A stretch of DNA of 64,000 nucleotides, taken from the IMG/VR virus record IMGVR_UViG_3300044691_000113, positions 1-64,000 of that record; one strand, given 5' to 3'. Origin of the DNA: a virus. A model generated the notes under the pieces. The model was not told the DNA's origin. It saw only the letters and a list, made by a program, of their open reading frames with translations, and searched no databases. Made by a program: the position numbers and the translations under genes. Below, piece by piece: positions 49,715 through 58,351 of this stretch (within the stretch, counting starts at the first letter, position 1; each line of letters starts with the position of its first letter).

Positions 49715-51642
49715 AAATCACGAGCCTCAAACTAGAGAACTTCCGTTGCTTTACTGCCCTCGACGTAACTCTGTCCAACCGCATCTCCGTGCTGCGCGGT
49801 CCCAACCACGTCGGCAAGTCCACATGGGAGCAGGCTATCCAGTACGCGCTCACCGCCCGCAGCGAAGGCACTAACGCGGCAGGCGCCGGAGCCGACGAGA
49901 CCCTGATCCGCAACGGTGCGGACATCGCCCGCGTCACCCTCGGTCTGGAGGTCGACGGTGAGCAGAAGAAGCTGCGCGCAACCCTCTCCCGTAAGAGCGG
50001 ACGCGCCATCGCCACCAAGGACGCGGACGGCGTAGACACCACGCACATCATGAACCCGTGGCTCCGCGACCAGGCGGAGGTTATCTCCTGCCTGACGAAC
50101 TCGCGCTACTTCGTGGATCTCGATCCGGCCAAGCAGAAGGACATCCTCTCCGGCATCGTGCTGCCAGCCAAGTGGGACGGCTGGGATAAGGAAATCATCG
50201 CCGCATCGGAGAAAGTCGGTCTCGAAAGCGCTGCCTTCTTCGCCAACGAGCATCCCTTCCATGTCATCAGTTGGAGCTACGACGCAGCGTTTGAAGCCCG
50301 GAAGAACGTCAACCGCGACCTCAAGAACTTCATTGTCCCGAACGCCGATGTAGCCGACGCAGGCGACACGCTGGAGATCAAGGCGAAGCTTGTTCAGCGC
50401 CGCGAACAACTCACCGAGGCTCAGAACAAGCGGGCGAAGATGGTTGCTGGCATCGTCTCCCCGGAGGTCCACGCAACCCGGAAGGCAGCGGTACAGGCCC
50501 GCATCGACAAGGCGGAGACCAAGCTGGCAGACGAGAACCGTAGCCTCACCGAGCACCAGGGCAAGATCCTCGACAGGAAGCAACTCAAGGCGAACAAGGA
50601 TGCAGCCGCGCAGAAGTCCCACGCTGCCGAACTCGACACCAAGATCGCCACGCTCGAAATTGAGATCAAGACCGGCGCTGCCGCCATCGCCAAGGTGGAC
50701 TCGCTCGAGGACAAGTGCCACACCTGCGAGCAGGCCATCACTGAGGAGACGAAGGCCATCATCATCCGGCCGCTGTTCGAATATCAGGAGAAAGCGAAGG
50801 CCGTTCTAAAGAAGACAAAGGAGGATCGTGCTGCTGTCGGAGACTTCACTTTCGCTGCCCAGGCGCTGCTCGACCATGCCGCGGCAGAGAAGGAGGTCAC
50901 TCGCACTACGGAACGGCTACAGGAGGCTAGCCAAGACCTGAAGGCGGGCTACATGGACCTCGAAGCCATCGGCGAGGCTACTGTCGTCGACACCACGGAC
51001 GTTGACGCGGAGATTGCCGGCCTTCAAGAGCGCATCACCAAGGGTACGGAAGTCCTCACCCGCACCACGGCAGCCAACGAGCGCAAGATCGCCTACGATG
51101 CCGCCGTCGTGAAGCTGGCTGCGCTCAAGGAGAAGTCGGCGCTGCTGGAGAAGCTGGTCGCCTACTTCGGACCCTCGGGCGTGCAGGCAACGCTGCTGCA
51201 GGAGTACGTGGGCGCGTTCAAGGAGTCGATGAACAAGGTGCTGGAGTCGTGGGGCTACCGTTGCCTGCTGACCTTCGACCCCAAGTTCTTCTTCGGCATC
51301 GTCACCGAGGGACCAACCGGCGCGATCGTGTGGGACTTGAAGACGCTCTCGAAGTCCGAGCGCTACCGCTTCGCCATCGCCTTCCAGGTTGCCCTCGCCA
51401 TGCACACAGGCTTCCGCTTCGTGGTCATCGACGAGACCGACATGCTCGACAAGGAAGGAAAGGGCGGCCTGATGCAGCAGATCATCGACTCCGACCTCGA
51501 CCAGGCCATCCTCGTAGGCACCGACGAGCGTGACACCATCTCCCCCGGCATGGCGGCCGCCGCAGACTTCTTCATGGTGTCGTCATCGCTGGTCGACGGC
51601 ATCCCCACCAGCTCCGTCGCACGGCTGCAAGCGGCGATCTAA
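49711..51642 (+). CDS. SbcC/Rad50-like SMC-family ATPase with zinc hook
   Basis: This 643-aa protein starts MKITSLKLEN. It has Walker A near 30 (GPNHVGKST), two long coiled-coil arms (about 190-470) with a central C-H-T-C zinc hook near 336, a signature-like LSKSERYRFA near 550 and Walker B near 570 (FVVIDETDMLD). This is the order of Rad50/SbcC/RecN-type ATPases, which hold DNA ends or drive a partner nuclease. No SbcD (Mre11) gene is present; the Cas4-like nuclease upstream may be the partner. Confidence 0.8.
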   Translation: MKITSLKLENFRCFTALDVTLSNRISVLRGPNHVGKSTWEQAIQYALTARSEGTNAAGAGADETLIRNGADIARVTLGLEVDGEQKKLRATLSRKSGRAIATKDADGVDTTHIMNPWLRDQAEVISCLTNSRYFVDLDPAKQKDILSGIVLPAKWDGWDKEIIAASEKVGLESAAFFANEHPFHVISWSYDAAFEARKNVNRDLKNFIVPNADVADAGDTLEIKAKLVQRREQLTEAQNKRAKMVAGIVSPEVHATRKAAVQARIDKAETKLADENRSLTEHQGKILDRKQLKANKDAAAQKSHAAELDTKIATLEIEIKTGAAAIAKVDSLEDKCHTCEQAITEETKAIIIRPLFEYQEKAKAVLKKTKEDRAAVGDFTFAAQALLDHAAAEKEVTRTTERLQEASQDLKAGYMDLEAIGEATVVDTTDVDAEIAGLQERITKGTEVLTRTTAANERKIAYDAAVVKLAALKEKSALLEKLVAYFGPSGVQATLLQEYVGAFKESMNKVLESWGYRCLLTFDPKFFFGIVTEGPTGAIVWDLKTLSKSERYRFAIAFQVALAMHTGFRFVVIDETDMLDKEGKGGLMQQIIDSDLDQAILVGTDERDTISPGMAAAADFFMVSSSLVDGIPTSSVARLQAAI

Positions 51643-51706
51643 AGGCTCTGGCAACCTCAACCCCTCGCGGAGATTGCGCCGCCCAAACTGGAACAAGGAG
51701 AGCATC

Positions 51707-52501
51707 ATGGACGGTTTGTACCCAGCATCAAACGCAGCAATGGGGAAGGCTCCACATTTCGACGGTCAGTGCCGCCCCTCAGATCGCGACATGCTCCTGA
51801 AGCAGTCGCAGAGCAATCAGGTGACGTCTGCGCCTCACCCTCCGCCTCCGACGACCATACGACTCGTCACAATGGTAGTGGAGGCAGCGAGGGGCGTGTA
51901 TCGGGAGTCCCTCGAGTTGCTGGGAGCGACGGTCGGGGAAGTTCCCGAATCGGAAGCTAACCGCGACGGGCTCGACGGACTGAAAGGTGAACTCGCCTTA
52001 GCGATACGGCTTATCCACGAAGCCTGTGGCAACCTGTCGAACCTGCGCAAGATCACCGGCGTCTTCCTCCTCTGCCTCTTCCTCGGAGGCGTGGCGTTCG
52101 CACAGAAGCCAGCGGCACCCGCACCAGCCGACGACAACATTGCCTGCAGCAACAAGGTCCAGCCCACCACCGGCTTTACCGAGTGCGAGATGCTACGCCT
52201 GAGCAACTACATAAGCCAGATCAACTCCATCCAGACGCAAGCGGACGCGCAGAAAGGCCCGGTCGCTACGGACGCCAATGAGTTCATCGGCAAGGTAGTC
52301 GCCGTGGATCGGAACAAGGGCAAACAGTACGAGTCGCCCAGCAAGCAGTTCCCGCTCGGACGTCTGGTTCCGATTCCTCCGCCACCCGCAGCACCGGCAG
52401 CAGCGACACCGGCACCGCCGATCGGTCCGCACACCGGGCCACTCCCGACGCCAGAGGCCACGCCACCAGCAGCAGCAGCGCCAGCACAACCAAAGAAGTA
52501 G
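51707..52501 (+). CDS. Single-pass membrane protein with a Pro-rich C-terminus
   Basis: This 264-aa protein starts MDGLYPASNA at 51707 with AAGGAG upstream; the longer frame to 51530 overlaps the ATPase gene. Residues about 1-115 are cytoplasmic-like with an AHPHPPPP-style Pro run. A hydrophobic segment (ITGVFLLCLFLGGVAFAQ near 116-132) follows, then an exported Ala/Pro-rich part with Cys (ACSNKV, TECEM). It resembles a type II membrane protein. Unknown role. Confidence 0.6.
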   Translation: MDGLYPASNAAMGKAPHFDGQCRPSDRDMLLKQSQSNQVTSAPHPPPPTTIRLVTMVVEAARGVYRESLELLGATVGEVPESEANRDGLDGLKGELALAIRLIHEACGNLSNLRKITGVFLLCLFLGGVAFAQKPAAPAPADDNIACSNKVQPTTGFTECEMLRLSNYISQINSIQTQADAQKGPVATDANEFIGKVVAVDRNKGKQYESPSKQFPLGRLVPIPPPPAAPAAATPAPPIGPHTGPLPTPEATPPAAAAPAQPKK

Positions 52502-52553
52502 CACCCCAGGTGGGGCCTCGGCCCCGCCAACCCTTTCGAAAGCGAGTACCACC

Positions 52554-53126
52554 ATGAGCGTCGAGGCATATCCGCTTTATTGGCCCGAAGGCTGGAAGCG
52601 CAGCCGCTGGACAGAACAATCGAAGTTCAAGACAGGATTCGGCGCCGCCCGCGTCTTCCTGTCGGCAGAGATCGCCCGCATGGGTGGCTCGAAGGTCATC
52701 ATCTCCACCAACGTCCCTCTCCGTAACGATGGGATGCCGCGCTCTGGCTGCCCCGAGCCGAAGGACGCTGGCATCGCCGTCTATTTCCGCTACAAGGACA
52801 AAGACATGGTGTTCGCGTGCGATAAGTTCAAGTACACGCGAGACAACATCTACGCCATCGGCAAGACGATCGAGGCGCTACGTGGGATAGAACGTTGGGG
52901 AGCCTCCGACATGATGGAGCGTGCCTTCGCTGGCTTCAAGGCGCTGGCGTCCACGTCCGAGGAGAACTGGTGGGATGTACTCGGGTGCCTGCCAGACGCC
53001 ACGCATGAGGCTATTCAGACTCAGTTCAAGGCCCGTGTACGTGCGGCACACCCTGACTCTGGCGGCTCCGTCGAAGCCATGCAACGCCTCAACGTCGCCC
53101 GCGACCGGGCACTGGCACCGAGATAG
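52554..53126 (+). CDS. J-domain (DnaJ-like) phage protein
   Basis: This 190-aa protein starts MSVEAYPLYWPEGWKRS, a start shared by a known phage J-protein family. The N-terminal domain is unassigned. The C-terminal J domain has NWWDVLGCLPDATHEAIQTQ and the H-P-D triad near 165 (RAAHPDSGG). It probably recruits host DnaK, perhaps for replication or head assembly. Confidence 0.75.
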   Translation: MSVEAYPLYWPEGWKRSRWTEQSKFKTGFGAARVFLSAEIARMGGSKVIISTNVPLRNDGMPRSGCPEPKDAGIAVYFRYKDKDMVFACDKFKYTRDNIYAIGKTIEALRGIERWGASDMMERAFAGFKALASTSEENWWDVLGCLPDATHEAIQTQFKARVRAAHPDSGGSVEAMQRLNVARDRALAPR

Positions 53127-53128
53127 CC

Positions 53129-53422
53129 ATGGACCAGCGTCCCCCACTCCGGTTCCCCGCACAAAGGAAAGCCCGCGCACCCCGCAAACTGAAGCCTGCG
53201 ACGAAGGACTGCCAGCGTTGTGACAATCTTCTGAACCGGAGGATGTTCGTAGAGTTCGGCGACGGGAAGCGACACTACGAAGCCACGCTACCGGAGCGGT
53301 GCGAGCACAAGGGGCGCCTCTATACGCTCAACGGCCTGCTGACGATGACCCTCTGTATCTGCTGCATTTCCGCTCTACGCAAGAAGGCCACCGTCACGGT
53401 GCGCCAAGTGAGAACCAAGTAG
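53129..53422 (+). CDS. Small Cys-containing protein
   Basis: This 97-aa protein starts MDQRPPLRFP, three bases after the J-protein stop. It is basic at the N-terminus and has C-Q-R-C near 28-31 and C-I-C-C-I near 76. A zinc-binding role is possible. Unknown. Confidence 0.5.
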   Translation: MDQRPPLRFPAQRKARAPRKLKPATKDCQRCDNLLNRRMFVEFGDGKRHYEATLPERCEHKGRLYTLNGLLTMTLCICCISALRKKATVTVRQVRTK

Positions 53423-53451
53423 CACCCCTAGAGACACAGGAGATGAGAGCT

Positions 53452-53652
53452 ATGAGCGAAGTTAGAACGGTTAGCTTTCAGCAGCGTCAAGTGAGAAAAA
53501 TATGCGATTGCGCCTGCACCAAGTTCGGCTATCGGATTTACATCGTGAAAATCAACAGGGGCGCGATTATCGGCAAAGGTAATTCACTATATGGCGCTTA
53601 CGTCCGCGCATATCAATTTCTGACCCGGAGGCCCAATGACACCCAATCCTGA
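53452..53652 (+). CDS. Small protein, A/T-richer codon use
   Basis: This 66-aa protein starts MSEVRTVSFQ at 53452 (ATG at 53443 is an alternative). It contains CDCACTKFG and a beta-rich end. The third bases are clearly less GC-rich than in the neighbours upstream, the first of three such genes. Unknown function; possibly newly acquired. Confidence 0.45.
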   Translation: MSEVRTVSFQQRQVRKICDCACTKFGYRIYIVKINRGAIIGKGNSLYGAYVRAYQFLTRRPNDTQS

Positions 53653-53986
53653 CCCACAACCGAGCGATTTGAAGATTGGAAGCACGATTTATCGCAGGAA
53701 TGGCACCCCAGTAGAAATCACTGCCGAGACAAAAGTTAGCTGGATCGTCGGAGGACCGCACACGTGGGACCAACACAAAATAAAGAAATCAGCCATGCGA
53801 AAAGGTAACAGCGGGGAGCGTTGGGTCCAGTTCTTTGTGAATCGACAGGATGCGCTAGATTGCGCCTTTGCTGGCGCGAATAGATACCGGATCGGGTCGC
53901 TGGTGCAGGGTTGTGATGATGGCAAGCTACTGCGAAAGATAGCCGAGATGGTTGGCTATGAACCGGAGGCACCGCATGAAAACTAA
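53636..53986 (+). CDS. Small protein, unknown
   Basis: This 116-aa protein starts MTPNPDPQPS and overlaps the gene before by 17 bases and the gene after by 11. It has a short SH3-like or TIGR-like start (IGSTIYRRNGTPVEITAET) and a mixed C-terminus. Lower GC at third positions. Unknown. Confidence 0.5.
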   Translation: MTPNPDPQPSDLKIGSTIYRRNGTPVEITAETKVSWIVGGPHTWDQHKIKKSAMRKGNSGERWVQFFVNRQDALDCAFAGANRYRIGSLVQGCDDGKLLRKIAEMVGYEPEAPHEN

Positions 53987-54998
53987 CTTACCCGAGGGAG
54001 CTACCACCCAACCTACCCCAGCCGTAATTTGTGTTGATCCAAACTGCGCTACGTGTGCGGAGGGACGGAGAATTGATGCCGAGCACGAAGCGCATTACGG
54101 AGCCAAACCCCAACCTATCCAAAATACCCCAGCCAGCGACGAGTTGAGAGATTCACTAAGCCGCGAGTTCGAGTGTGGCTATGCTCAATTGAATCCTACA
54201 CAGAAAGTTCTGGTTGACCGGAGGGTTGAGCAACTGTCCGCACCCCTCCCGAGCGCAGGGAGTAAGCCAGCGCCACCTGACGATACGCCGAGTGCCCAGA
54301 ATCGCAATGGGCTGTGCTGGTTTGGAGATGGAAGCTGCAATAATCCTCAGACCAGTAGAACTTTTTACTGCGCCGAACACGAATTCAAACCCGTCCAAGA
54401 GGTAAAGTCACGCAAAACATATTCTAAAAATGGCTATTGGATTTGTCGCTGCGGAGTAGTGGCTATGCCCCTGACTGATGACACAAGTTGCGATTGCGGA
54501 GATATTTATGAGCAGGAGTGGAACTTTGTCGAGATATCAAAGCCCGCCTCGCAGCCTGTAGCGGATGGAGGGGGATTGCCACCAACCGACGCCGAGTTCC
54601 TTTCGCGTGCGGAGAAGTTCATGGCCGATGCCGCCAAACTTGATAACGCCCCCATTGGCTACATGGTCGCAGCAGCCTTCAAGAATGAGGATCGCGCCCA
54701 ACGTGCCGAGCGCCAACTGGCATCCTCTCAGGAAGCTCTAAGAGTCGCAAGGGAGGAGAATGAGCGGCTAAAGGCTGAGGTAAAAGCCGCCGACGACTGC
54801 ACGCTGACAAATTATCGACTCTATGTGAATAGCGAGAACGCCATTTCTCCATTAAATGCCGAGTTGGAGGCGTTGCGCGAAAGGATGCAGCAGGCCGTGG
54901 AGAAACTGAGTACCGTAGGAATAAAAGCTGGATCATTGAACAGGGTACATTTCAACGAAGCCCTATCCTTACTCTCTCCAGAGGGGAGCAGCACCTAG
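53976..54998 (+). CDS. Cys-rich protein with C-terminal coiled coil
   Basis: This 340-aa protein starts MKTNLPEGAT at 53976 with GGAGG six bases ahead, inside the preceding gene's end. Cys pairs occur in three places (CATC, CWFGDGSCN, CRCG...CDCG), suggesting several zinc sites. The last 110 residues form a charged coiled coil (LASSQEALRVAREENERLKA). Base composition is poorer in GC than the rest of the block. Unknown role; a recently acquired accessory gene is likely. Confidence 0.5.
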   Translation: MKTNLPEGATTQPTPAVICVDPNCATCAEGRRIDAEHEAHYGAKPQPIQNTPASDELRDSLSREFECGYAQLNPTQKVLVDRRVEQLSAPLPSAGSKPAPPDDTPSAQNRNGLCWFGDGSCNNPQTSRTFYCAEHEFKPVQEVKSRKTYSKNGYWICRCGVVAMPLTDDTSCDCGDIYEQEWNFVEISKPASQPVADGGGLPPTDAEFLSRAEKFMADAAKLDNAPIGYMVAAAFKNEDRAQRAERQLASSQEALRVAREENERLKAEVKAADDCTLTNYRLYVNSENAISPLNAELEALRERMQQAVEKLSTVGIKAGSLNRVHFNEALSLLSPEGSST

Positions 54999-55085
54999 TA
55001 GTAGCATCTAACCACCACCCATCTAAAAGTTGTGGCCGCGGGATTTCACGCAAAGGTCGTTCAGTCAATCGACAGGACCCTTTGC

Positions 55086-55649
55086 ATGAGCCTCGAAGCC
55101 CTCTTCAAAAAGCGTTGCAGCCAGCAGTACCGCGATATGTCGAAGCGGTGCCAGCCGAAGCTCTGGTCCAAGGGCAAGAAGAAGGGCAAGGTCCGCGTCG
55201 CCGGCCTCAAGTCTCTCCCGTTCTGGCGGGACGAGCTCTGGGACCATGTCACCGCCCAGGTGCCGGCAGGTGGCGCAGACTGCCCCTACTGCGTCGCGCT
55301 CGGCCGCCGCACCATCATCTTCCTCGACACCTTCGTCCTCGACCACCACGAGCCGCTGAAGTGGATAGAGACCGGCGCCGACCCCGCGTGGATATGGCGT
55401 CTGGAAAATCTCGTCTGCGTGTGCAAGGACTGCAACAACATCAAGGGCTCGATGAGCTACCCCGCGTTCATCGTCATCTTGCGCGACTTCATCCCCGACT
55501 TTGACCCCAGAGACCAGAAGTACCTCACCGCCTGCCTGAGAACCCACGGCCAGGTGATGCGGGGCTATGGGAAGAAAGATGAGCCCCCCCTGGAGTTGCC
55601 GAAGTTGGCAGCCCCACCACAACAACGCACCCTCGACGACGACTTCTAA
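55086..55649 (+). CDS. HNH endonuclease-like protein
   Basis: This 187-aa protein starts MSLEALFKKR at 55086; a longer frame from 55032 lacks a ribosome site. It has CPYC near 71 and a DHHEPLKW stretch, then LENLVCVCKDCNNIKG, matching an HNH nuclease with two Cys pairs. A free-standing homing-type or packaging nuclease is possible. It follows the low-GC cargo and precedes the beta-rich protein. Confidence 0.65.
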   Translation: MSLEALFKKRCSQQYRDMSKRCQPKLWSKGKKKGKVRVAGLKSLPFWRDELWDHVTAQVPAGGADCPYCVALGRRTIIFLDTFVLDHHEPLKWIETGADPAWIWRLENLVCVCKDCNNIKGSMSYPAFIVILRDFIPDFDPRDQKYLTACLRTHGQVMRGYGKKDEPPLELPKLAAPPQQRTLDDDF

Positions 55650-55660
55650 GGAGCATCCGC

Positions 55661-56275
55661 ATGGCTACCTTCCTCCCGAAAGGGAAACGCATTCACCTCA
55701 AACTCCGCAAGGCTACGCTCAACCGCGGCGGCTCGACGCGCCAGCACAACTTCAAGCTCGAACTCGACCTGACCGAAGGCGACGACGTCCTCACTGGCTT
55801 GCCGGAGTGGATGCAGAACGCCTTTACCAACCTCGCGCAAATCGGCAATTGCGCCGAGGAACAGAAGTTCGACGTCGTCTTCAACGACCATACCCTCGAG
55901 TTCTTCGGCTCCGGCAAGGCGAAGCAGAAGCTGTTCCCCGTGGTGCTCAAGGCGAAGCTCTCAAAGTTCGTGATGACGCGCACCGGCACCGAGGACGAGG
56001 ACGTCGAGGTAAAGCTCGTTTTCACCGCACTCTTCGACACCACCAAGCAGATCCACGAGTGGGTGTTCGACGACGAGGACTCGGAACTCTGGATGACGGC
56101 CGAGTCGCCGCAGCTTGACCTCAACCTCAACGGGGTTCAGGAGAAGAAGGAAGACAAGGAAGAAGAGGACGAGATCGACGCGCAGCAACGCCGTAAAGAG
56201 GAGGCAGGAGCACGCACCACTCCCCTGATTCCGCTTGTCCCTCGCCGCACCCCTGCCAGCAGCCCGCACAACTAA
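55661..56275 (+). CDS. Beta-rich protein with acidic tail, unknown
   Basis: This 204-aa protein starts MATFLPKGKR. Residues about 20-150 are a run of strands (LKLRKATLNRGG, VFNDHTLEFFG, EVKLVFTALFDTT). The C-terminal 50 residues are Glu/Asp/Lys-rich then Pro/Arg-rich. An OB-fold-like or DNA-binding role is possible but unproven. It lies upstream of the Tad2-like gene. Confidence 0.5.
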   Translation: MATFLPKGKRIHLKLRKATLNRGGSTRQHNFKLELDLTEGDDVLTGLPEWMQNAFTNLAQIGNCAEEQKFDVVFNDHTLEFFGSGKAKQKLFPVVLKAKLSKFVMTRTGTEDEDVEVKLVFTALFDTTKQIHEWVFDDEDSELWMTAESPQLDLNLNGVQEKKEDKEEEDEIDAQQRRKEEAGARTTPLIPLVPRRTPASSPHN

Positions 56276-56343
56276 CCCGCACGGGGTCGACGTCTGGCCC
56301 CTGCCGCACCCGCTGTAGAGAAGCACTCAGGAGAACACCGGAA

Positions 56344-56619
56344 ATGGAAGAACAAGGAATTGGATGGGCAGTCAAGCAGATGCACAACGGAAGTCTCGTG
56401 CGCCGCGCCGGTTGGAACGGTAAGGGGATGTTTATCTTCCTCGTGAACGGTAGCAAGTTCACCGTCAACCGCGCACCGCTCAATGTGATCTTCCCTGAAG
56501 GCACGGAGATCAGCTATCGCCCCCACGTCGATATCAGGACGCCAGACGGAAGCATTTTCCCTTGGAACGCAAGCCAGGGCGATTTGCTGGCCACCGATTG
56601 GGAACTCGCCACTACGTAG
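56344..56619 (+). CDS. Tad2-like (DUF2829) protein, candidate anti-Thoeris factor
   Basis: This 91-aa protein starts MEEQGIGWAVKQMHNGS. VRRAGWNGKGMFIFLVNG near 19-36, PHVDIRTPDG near 60 and FPWNASQGDLLATDWEL near 72-88 match the DUF2829 family. Members of that family (Tad2) sequester the Thoeris signal molecule, a cyclic ADP-ribose isomer. It lies between the beta-rich gene and the helicase in the early block, so it would be made soon after infection. Ligand specificity cannot be read from sequence. Confidence 0.75.
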   Translation: MEEQGIGWAVKQMHNGSLVRRAGWNGKGMFIFLVNGSKFTVNRAPLNVIFPEGTEISYRPHVDIRTPDGSIFPWNASQGDLLATDWELATT

Positions 56620-56670
56620 CAACCAAGGCGGTCGCCAACCAGCGGCCGCCGCACCACCTGAAAGAGCACG

Positions 56671-58062
56671 ATGCCCGAGCCCGTCAACGTCGAACTATCG
56701 CTCCCCGTCAACCAGCACGCAGAGATGACCATTCTCGGCGGCTGCCTGGTCGACGCTGCAGCTCTGGCAGACTCCTTAGACCTTCTCTCTCCCGACGCCT
56801 TCGCGCTCGACTCTCACCGCGAAATATTCTCCGCCATCCAAGCCATCAACAAAACTGGCGCGAGTGTAGACATCGTCACTGTCACCGACTACCTGCAAAA
56901 GAATAAGCGGCTGGCTGCGGTCGGTGGACTGCCTTACATCGCATCGCTCTCCGAAGGTCTCCCCCGCAAACTGTCCGTCGAGAGCTACGTCCGCATCGTC
57001 CACGACGCTTACCTTCAGCGCCAGCTCTACACCTTCGGAACGAGCGTCGCGGAGGGCGTCCTGGCCAAAGAGGACGAAGCCATGATCCTCATCGGAAAGG
57101 CGAAGCGCTGGCTCGCGTCGATAGAGGACGAGACCGGCGCCGACACGCCGATGGAGTCGGTCGGCCAGTACCTCGCGGATACCTATGCCGACCCCGAAGA
57201 CGTGTTCATCCTCGATCCGCAGGAGCAGGGAACTCCATCGGGCTTCGCATGGCAGGACGACAAGACAGGCGGCTACGTGCCGGGTCGCCTCTACATCCTC
57301 GCCGCACGCCCGAGCATGGGCAAGACGGCCAAGGTCGTCAACGAGATATCGAACGTTGCCCTCAAAGCCAAGGTTCCCACCGCCGTCTTCACCTTCGAGC
57401 AGGACCGCAAGGAACTCCTGCAGCGCCTCCTCTGCGGACGCGCCACCGCCAACCTGACCGACTTCATCAAGGGCAGGAGCGACCACGGCGACAAGGCCGC
57501 CATCCTCAAGGCGTATCAGGACTATCAGCAAGCGCCTCTCTACTGGGACCATAGCCCCGGCCTGACGGTGACGCAGATCCGCGCCAAGCTCATCCGCCTG
57601 CAAAAGAGCCTGACCGAGAAGCTGAAGGTTGTCTTCATCGACCAACTCAGCTTCATGAAGTGGGACGACGTTTACGAGAAGGGGCAGCGCACCGACCAAC
57701 TCATCGGCAGCATGACGCGCGGACTCAAGCGCATGGGGCAGGAGCTAGGGGTTGCCGTCGTCCTCGTGTGCCAGTTGGGACGCAGCGCCACCAAGAACAA
57801 GGACGCCCGCCCGACGCTGGCCGACCTCAAGGAATCTGGCTCGATCGAAGAGAACGCCGATGTCGTGGCCTTCCTCCATCGCGCCGAATACTACGACCGC
57901 ACCGATCCATCGTTACGCGGGAAAGGAGAGTACATCATCGCCAAGCAGCGCCAGGGGCCCGTAGGCTCGCACGTCCTGAAGTACATGGCCCAGTCCGTCA
58001 AGTGGCTGGACGAGTGGACACCGAAGGACGGCGACGACGACGGAGAACAAATCCCGTGGTAG
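56671..58062 (+). CDS. DnaB-type replicative helicase
   Basis: This 463-aa protein starts MPEPVNVELS. The N-terminal 120 residues resemble the DnaB N-domain (QHAEMTILGGCLVDAAALAD, ...). Walker A lies near 211 (ARPSMGKTA), followed by an EQDRKELLQRLLCGRA segment, Walker B (VVFIDQLSFMKW near 325) and a late motif (VVLVCQLGRSATKN). It should be the phage's replicative hexameric helicase. It lies directly after the Tad2-like gene. Confidence 0.85.
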   Translation: MPEPVNVELSLPVNQHAEMTILGGCLVDAAALADSLDLLSPDAFALDSHREIFSAIQAINKTGASVDIVTVTDYLQKNKRLAAVGGLPYIASLSEGLPRKLSVESYVRIVHDAYLQRQLYTFGTSVAEGVLAKEDEAMILIGKAKRWLASIEDETGADTPMESVGQYLADTYADPEDVFILDPQEQGTPSGFAWQDDKTGGYVPGRLYILAARPSMGKTAKVVNEISNVALKAKVPTAVFTFEQDRKELLQRLLCGRATANLTDFIKGRSDHGDKAAILKAYQDYQQAPLYWDHSPGLTVTQIRAKLIRLQKSLTEKLKVVFIDQLSFMKWDDVYEKGQRTDQLIGSMTRGLKRMGQELGVAVVLVCQLGRSATKNKDARPTLADLKESGSIEENADVVAFLHRAEYYDRTDPSLRGKGEYIIAKQRQGPVGSHVLKYMAQSVKWLDEWTPKDGDDDGEQIPW

Positions 58063-58093
58063 ATACCAGCGCAGCACAACCGAGAGGAGCACT

Positions 58094-58303
58094 ATGCACG
58101 ATCCCGTAAACAACAGGCTTGTAGCCGTCACGCCCGCGTTGGCTGGCAAGTTCGCAGGACCGGAGTCGGAGCTTACCCCGACCGAGCGAGTTCAACGCGA
58201 CTGGACCCGCTTCAACGAAGGCGAACTGATCTCCATCAAGGGCGTGATGTTCTACGTCCACGAGATTGGCGAATCCCGCATGGTTCTGAAGCTCAAGAAG
58301 TAG
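58094..58303 (+). CDS. Small protein, unknown
   Basis: This 69-aa protein starts MHDPVNNRLV with GAGGAG upstream. A helical first half is followed by strands (GVMFYVHEIG, RMVLKLKK). It follows the helicase. No family recognised. Confidence 0.5.
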   Translation: MHDPVNNRLVAVTPALAGKFAGPESELTPTERVQRDWTRFNEGELISIKGVMFYVHEIGESRMVLKLKK

Positions 58304-58351
58304 CCCGCACCCAACCATCCACGCAGCACTCACCGCACAAGGAGCGCACCA

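Noticed and set aside
49732-50721. 329-codon minus-strand ORF
   Set aside because: Antisense of the SbcC-like ATPase; no motif or ribosome site.
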